Below are positions 59,365-64,000 of a stretch of 64,000 nucleotides of DNA, in pieces; positions within the stretch are counted from its first letter, which is position 1, and every line of letters begins with the position of its first letter. Source of the DNA: Isoetes taiwanensis (taxonomy: Eukaryota; Streptophyta; Lycopodiopsida; Isoetales; Isoetaceae); contig JAJEKV010000023.1 of NCBI GenBank assembly GCA_021234155.1, positions 4,547,945 through 4,611,944 of the forward strand. The letters are read 5' to 3'. Under the pieces are notes generated by a model. The model was not told the origin of the DNA, did no database searches, and was given only the letters and a program-made list of their open reading frames with translations. Made by a program: the position numbers and the translations under genes.

Positions 59365-60184
59365 ATACCCTAAACAACCATATGCACGCTAGTCTCTCTT
59401 CTGATTGTTTTCTACCGGACCACACCTCTTGAGGGAATTCTTCCTTGGATACCGCCAGACGACAATTTATTTTGAATGTAACATGCGGCTGAACCGCTAC
59501 GCCGAGGAGATAGTTAGGCAACCCCGCATGTTTTAACATAGATCTTACCGCATTCATAAGTGTCTGTTTTTTTCTCTCTGATGCCATTCTCACGTGGCGT
59601 ATATCCGCATGTAAATTGACGTCTAATCCCTTTCTCGACAAAAGCGCATGAATGCGAGACATATATTCTCCCCCGAATCTCGGCGCAAGCGTTTCAACTT
59701 CCTAGATGTCTCGTTAAACCACGCTAGATACAATTGGAATGCACGGAATGCCCGATCCTTCGATTTCAAAAATAACATTTTGTTCTCAGGAAAAATCATC
59801 AATAAATGTGATGTAATATGTCTTGCCACTCATACTACGAACACGCATCGGTCCGCACAAATCAGTATGTACCACATTCAAAAGTCCCAAAGTCTTGGCA
59901 AACACGGGCTTAAAATTGTGTCTAGTTTGCTTCCCAAGTACACAACCACGACAAATTTTGTGCTCTTTCTCATAGATTATGTTGTTCGGCAAATCTTCTA
60001 CCAAATTATGTTTGCTCATGATTTTTATGGTTGCATTATTTACATGGCCAAGTCCGAGATGCCACAAATCTAATAAATTAACACTTCCAACACAAGGCCT
60101 GAACATCCAAGCAATACAATTTCCCTTTTCTTCTTGCATATATCCTTCTACCGTTACCCACCATTTCACAGCGATAAGAATCAA
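59327..60184 (-). pseudogene. Copia gag-pre-integrase and integrase core (degraded)
   Basis: The first frame (59786-60184) shows LWHLGLGHVNNATIKIMSK and KICRGCVLGKQTRHNF, the H-x-H and C-x-x-C pairs of the zinc-binding domain, then VVHTDLCGPMRVRSMSGK and YYITFIDDFS with the first catalytic Asp. Later frames (59623-59829, 59327-59662) are broken pieces of the core. Substitutions here are unusual: CAG/CTG triplets are scarce (about a dozen over 59400-60720 by eye) compared with the RT frame next door. Confidence 0.75.
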
Positions 60185-60473
60185 AATTTACTTTATATCC
60201 CGAGTCTACTAAGTTCCAGAATCTGAAATCAAGTTAAATAACATACCGGGAGTATATAAAGCATTCTCCAAACATATTTTATCTTCACCTTCATGATAAA
60301 ACTCCAACTTTCCACATCCTTTTACTTCATGCAAATGCCCATTTCCCATCTGTACACAAGGAGTATCTCGATTCCTTTATCTCCTTTATTAATTTTCACG
60401 AAGCAATCACAGTTCTCTCGGCTCGAAGTCAATGGTCGATGGAACCATTTGCGAGAATTTGTTTCCATAATTA

Positions 60474-60493
60474 TGACCCAAGCTCGATACCAT
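60474..60493 (-). promoter_or_regulatory. Copia primer binding site (tRNA-iMet type)
   Basis: Minus strand TGGTATCGAGCTTGGG starts two bases inside the 5' LTR. The standard plant motif is TGGTATCAGAGC; one A inside its CAG is missing here. Confidence 0.7.
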
Positions 60494-60906
60494 TGTTAGA
60501 AAATAGAGCACGGGATTTGAACCCAAGAAAGCGGTCTCTTCCTCCTTCTCGGACAACCTCCTCCGGATAACAACGGGATACACCTTGCACAATGTGGGAA
60601 CCAATTTACGATTCGGAACCACGAGATCTTTGGATACACAATCAATCTAATCTCGGTCTACGGCGCACGCACTTCATTTCGGATTCAACAATCCGGATTC
60701 CTTCATTTATCCGCGGCTCTTACATCTCCTCCGATCCTGGCTCCTATCTGGCTGTTCACAGATATGCCTATCTCACACAAAAAATCCGTAACCTAATCTC
60801 CCTGTCCGTCCCTCTCTGTCACAAACTTTTTCAATGCCACGTCAGCATTAAAACAATAGTCATTTTGTCTTAAACTGTTAAATGCTGGATGATAACATTT
60901 TCAACA
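60494..60906 (-). repeat. Copia 5' LTR
   Basis: 413 bases; partner of 50888-51305. Flanked on the right by the target duplication ATGCA. Confidence 0.9.
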
Positions 60907-60911
60907 ATGCA

Positions 60912-61420
60912 TGCACGTGATGCATATATGCGATGTGTGCATGATCACCCATTCTAGAATCTCGATTCGATGGCTGGGATCGATGGCATTCTAGGATTGG
61001 GCTCTCATGCATATATCCAAACTCTTGGCAAGAAGAAAACTTTTGTTTACCAAAACGAGATCGAGGGTAAAGGTCAATGGTATTTGTCCAAAAAAGAGAA
61101 GATCGAGAAAGAACATGTCATAACAAGGAAAGGAATGCCATTAGGGGCAAGCCAAGCAGGAAGAAACCCTTCCTCTGCATAGGTTTTAAGAATGAGAATA
61201 AAGTACTAATGATAGAGATGAGAAACCGTCAATGAGATATTCATGATGAAGGACCTTGCAATAAGTAGTGATTCCTGAATGAATCAGAGGCCAAAACATG
61301 CATGTGATATATGCATGCTCACCCATTCTAGAATCCCATTTCGATGGCTCGGATCGATGGCATCTTAGAATTGGGATTGCATGAACATGGCAAAACTCCC
61401 GATTTGGAGAACGGATAGAT
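60912..61420. repeat. Duplicated genomic repeat around the Copia target
   Basis: The sequence split by Copia (50760-50887 plus 60912-61000) recurs as one piece at 61190-61390 with matching blocks (GAGAATAAGGTACT, GACCTTGCAATAAGTAGTGA, CACCCATTCTAGAATC, GATGGCTGGGATCGATGGCA). Copia therefore inserted into one unit of a repeat that exists intact 0.3 kb away. Confidence 0.6.
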
Positions 61421-62543
61421 GTGCCAACTTTATGTGTGTTCTTGTGAGTCCATTATGAGAGAGTTCCTAGTTGGGTGGGATAGAGCAATTTGTGCTCGTA
61501 TTACTAATTCACCACCGTATGTTCCAAAGTATGATGAAGTGTATGTAGCACGTTTTGATCCCCCCCAAAACCAAAAAAAAAAAAAAAAAAAAAAAAAAAC
61601 CCAAGACACTGGTGGGTTGCCCATTGAATTTTGGAAGGCAAAAGCAATGGATCTATATGCCAAACTTTTGGGTTGGATTTTGGACTTCTAAATAGTTTCA
61701 ATAAAAAGAACAAGGAAACGGTACCCATTCTTGAAGTACCTCGTGTAGGCACTTTGGAAGGTTCCAAAAGTGGACACATGTAGCATCCTTATGCCTAAAT
61801 ACTGCATTGGCTTGTGGTTAACTTGTATGGATGTTAGTGTTAGGTGGCCTTGGATCTCACGTGCTATTACTGCCAGAGTCGACTTGAGCTGGGCAAGAGC
61901 TCTTACGCCCAGGAACATGCATATGTATGATACGATGTGGGGGAGTTGGATCAATGGACACTTGAACTAGTTTGGTTTTGGATATCTAGACACTAGTCTT
62001 TGTAGTTCATTCCTTTTTTATGTTTGTATTTTAGTTGTTGTCCTACTGTGTTATGACGTCATTGTGCCAAGACACTTGTTTTGTTCTGATGTTATAGTGT
62101 GGTGGCGAGGTGATGGCACCATTACACTTGTTTTCGTGTACTGTTATATTGTGGGCGATGTGTTTGTGTCAGCACACATGTTGTGGTTTGATCTATGTCC
62201 AGGATATGATATATTAGATATATTACATACATGAACTATATACAGTTTTTTTTTTGGGTTGCCCCTACGGGGGCAAACCCTGGCCTATGTGGGTTTGTGG
62301 CATATCTTAGGTATATGCTGGAATATACCTAGAATATGATGGTGACTGCTCCAAACCCCTTGTAGCCTGTAAGTCTCTGTGTGTGTTCTGGATAGAGGAT
62401 GTTTCAACCGGGGTAACTGGCAGTTTTGTATATACATAGCTGAAAGATTCTAACGTGTAGCGCAGTGGCAAGATAATTTATAATGCAGATCTCAGTTCTA
62501 TAATTTGCAAAGATTTCTTTAAGGTTTTTATGTAATGTTATAG
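61421..62543. other. Non-coding stretch with poly(A) tract
   Basis: No supported gene. A pure A run of ~28 bases is at 61573-61600, followed by readable but unassigned sequence. 62040-62190 has imperfect ~60-base repeats of the type GTGCCAAGACACTTGTTTTG. Confidence 0.45.
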
Positions 62544-63383
62544 CCGGATGGTCAAATGCCCAGTGGCAAGACAGTAAGAGGCGGTGATGATGCATTCAAC
62601 GCTTTCTTCAGCGAAACAGGGGCAGGAAAGCATGTTCCCAGTGTAATCCTTTTCGATCTTGAACCAACTGTGATAGATGAAGTTAGCACCGGACAATACA
62701 GGCATCTTTTTCATCCCGAACAGCTTATTAGCGGCAAGGAGGATGCTGCTAACAATTTTGCTTGTGGACGAACGTACATAAGTAAGTGAAAATTTGCAGC
62801 ATTAGAATGTTGGTTCTGTCAATTCTGAAAATGTTATTGAGCAATAAATTTGTTTTTGCTGCTCAGTTGGTAAAGAAGTGGTGGATCTTTGCTTGGCTCG
62901 AATCAGAAAGCTTGCTGATGATTGTACTGGCTTGCAAGGATTTCTCGTTTTCCATGCAGTTGGTGGTGGTACAGGATCTGGTTTCATGCTTTCATCATAT
63001 ACACCAGTGATTTTTGCAGAGAAAGTATATCTGTTGCAGAGATTACCAATAGTGCATTTGAACCTGCTTCCATGATGGCCAAGTGCAATCCTCGACATGG
63101 AAAATACATGGCATGCTGCCTAATGTATAGAGGAGATGTTGTTCCCAAGGATATGAATGCTTCTGTTACAATAGAGGGGATGTTGTTCCCAAGGATGTGA
63201 ATGCTTCTGTTGCAACAATCAAAACCAAGAGGACGATTCAGTTTGCAGATTGGTGCCCAACTGGATTCAAGTGTGGAATCAACTACCATCCTCCTATTGT
63301 GGTGCCAGAAGGAGATCTTGCCAAGATTCAAAGGGCTGTCTGCATGTTTTCTAACTCTACCAGTGTTACAGAGGTGTTCTATT
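62544..63383 (+). pseudogene. Alpha-tubulin pseudogene (duplicated, intron-bearing)
   Basis: The left exon follows TATAG and starts [20 protein letters not shown], at the place where plant alpha-tubulin genes carry their first intron. It runs through [19 protein letters not shown] to the intron at 62782-62866 (GTAAGT...CTCAG). The second exon has [19 protein letters not shown] and AVGGGTGSG, the GTP-binding glycine loop. It then jumps straight to [14 protein letters not shown], losing roughly 125 residues from the middle. A further block reads [19 protein letters not shown]. There is a ~45-base tandem duplication at 63127-63210, and later [16 protein letters not shown] and [12 protein letters not shown]. 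Similarity ends near 63383 before the acidic tail. The retained intron shows a DNA-level copy rather than a processed one. Confidence 0.9.
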
Positions 63384-63840
63384 ATGTTGGATTTTATTCT
63401 CTTCTCTATTTATCAAGTATTTCTCCAGGCTAAGATACTTCTCGGGCAACTTTGAAAGTTGTACTTGTCGAAGTAAAGCCAAAATGCAGATATTTCTTTG
63501 TCATTTGATCAAGTTTTTAGGAAGAAATAGAGACTGTTTAGGTTGAAACAAAATGTGAAGTGCGCATTCCTCAATGTATACTAATGTTCAAGCACAAGCA
63601 CTGCCTGCAACTCGTTTGACAAATGTTATTTTCTAGAGTGTACCAAGTGTTGGTTACACAGATTACAGAGAAAAAAAATAGAGCAATAGGAAGTCTATCG
63701 TCATGCCTAATGTCCCCAATTGCTCTGCCATACTTAAAGCCACTTTTGTCTGTGCATCGTGAGAGCTATGTTTGTTGATACTGCTTTGATTGCTTTGATT
63801 GGTACTGGTTTGAGAGCTATGATAAGCTGATGTTGCATCA
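63384..63840. other. Spacer, nothing recognised
   Basis: About 450 bases between the tubulin and PPR remnants. Short frames only. Confidence 0.4.
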
Positions 63841-63970
63841 TGTAATGCCATAATTGCCGGATATGGCATGAATTATGAGGCGGACATGGTTATTGCATGT
63901 TTTCAACAGTTGGAGGAAGAGAGATTGGATCTTGATACTGTTATGTTTACGTTATCTCCTTATTGCATGC
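63841..63970 (+). pseudogene. PPR-protein fragment
   Basis: The frame reads CNAIIAGYGMNYEADMVIA, then CFQQLEEERLDLDTVMFT. This is a pentatricopeptide repeat of the kind found in plant organellar RNA-binding PPR proteins (N-A-I-I-A-G-Y-G and D-x-V-x-F-T pattern). Little more than one repeat is present before the pattern fades, so this is a remnant. It could extend past the window edge. Confidence 0.5.
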
Positions 63971-64000
63971 AGCCCTATTGGCAATGATCAGTGCTTGTAA

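Larger units (their letters stand above)
50888..60906 (-). mobile_element. Copia LTR retrotransposon, interrupted by a nested DNA element
   Basis: LTRs are at 50888-51305 and 60494-60906, both TGTTAGAAAA...TTTCAACA. The 5-bp target duplication ATGCA is at 50883-50887 and 60907-60911. A purine tract GAGGGGGAG (minus) abuts the left LTR and a tRNA-iMet-like primer site abuts the right LTR. Coding order on the minus strand is gag remnant, protease remnant, integrase, RT, RNase H, as in Ty1/copia. Most of gag is missing: only ~310 bases lie between the primer site and the integrase frame. At 52190-58052 a CACTA-like element separates RT from RNase H. Confidence 0.9.

Noticed and set aside
61573-61600. 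Poly(A) run as the tail of a second retroposon
   Set aside because: No flanking target duplication found and the upstream sequence shows no boundary.

Overview
This is nuclear DNA of a land plant. One host gene has 21 exons with GT...AG introns. The window also holds a nested pile of plant LTR retrotransposons (Gypsy and Copia), TIR-bearing DNA transposons, a hAT fragment, an alpha-tubulin pseudogene with intron remnants and a PPR fragment. Nothing fixes the species. A retrotransposon-dense genome, perhaps of a fern or other non-flowering plant, is only a guess. No bacterial-style operons, CRISPR arrays or rRNA genes are visible, and I could not establish any tRNA gene by eye.

Layout. 1-5933 is the right-hand part of a large repeat (copy 1). 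5934-13557 is a degraded chromodomain Gypsy element on the minus strand (G1). 13596-25516 is an apparently complete ~11.9 kb element bounded by 32-bp inverted repeats. Its left half carries minus-strand transposase-like remnants. Its right half carries plus-strand genes that recur in copy 1, ending in an FCP1/HAD-phosphatase-like gene. 25700-35540 holds an unfamiliar minus-strand gene pair. One of the two is split by a young Gypsy element with 349/391-bp LTRs (G2, 26622-33752, target duplication TCGGC). The other overlaps a histone-H3-fold reading frame. 36340-36540 is a hAT fragment, and 36999-38200 is a polyadenylated retroposon with a 12-bp target duplication. 39067-46631 is an armadillo-repeat kinesin gene, the only clear host gene. 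46632-50887 is non-coding. 50888-60906 is a Copia element with a 5-bp target duplication, interrupted at 52190-58052 by a CACTA-like element that has picked up a PRELI/MSF1-domain gene. The right edge holds the tubulin pseudogene and the PPR fragment.

How it fits together. Most of the window is mobile DNA, and the nesting gives a relative history: Copia before the CACTA-like element, and the unknown two-gene locus before G2. The 11.9-kb TIR element is the best candidate for an undescribed system. It combines a transposase-like gene, a multi-exon gene set with a phosphatase domain, and a private family of GC-core palindromes seen only in it and in copy 1.

Caution on sequence quality. The two Copia LTRs are identical over their last ~175 bases. 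In the first ~235 bases nearly every difference falls on CAG/CTG/CCG trinucleotides and is not of the C-to-T type. Consensus error at CHG-methylated sites is the likeliest cause, and similar changes separate the two copies of the large repeat. Some frameshifts reported here may therefore be technical.
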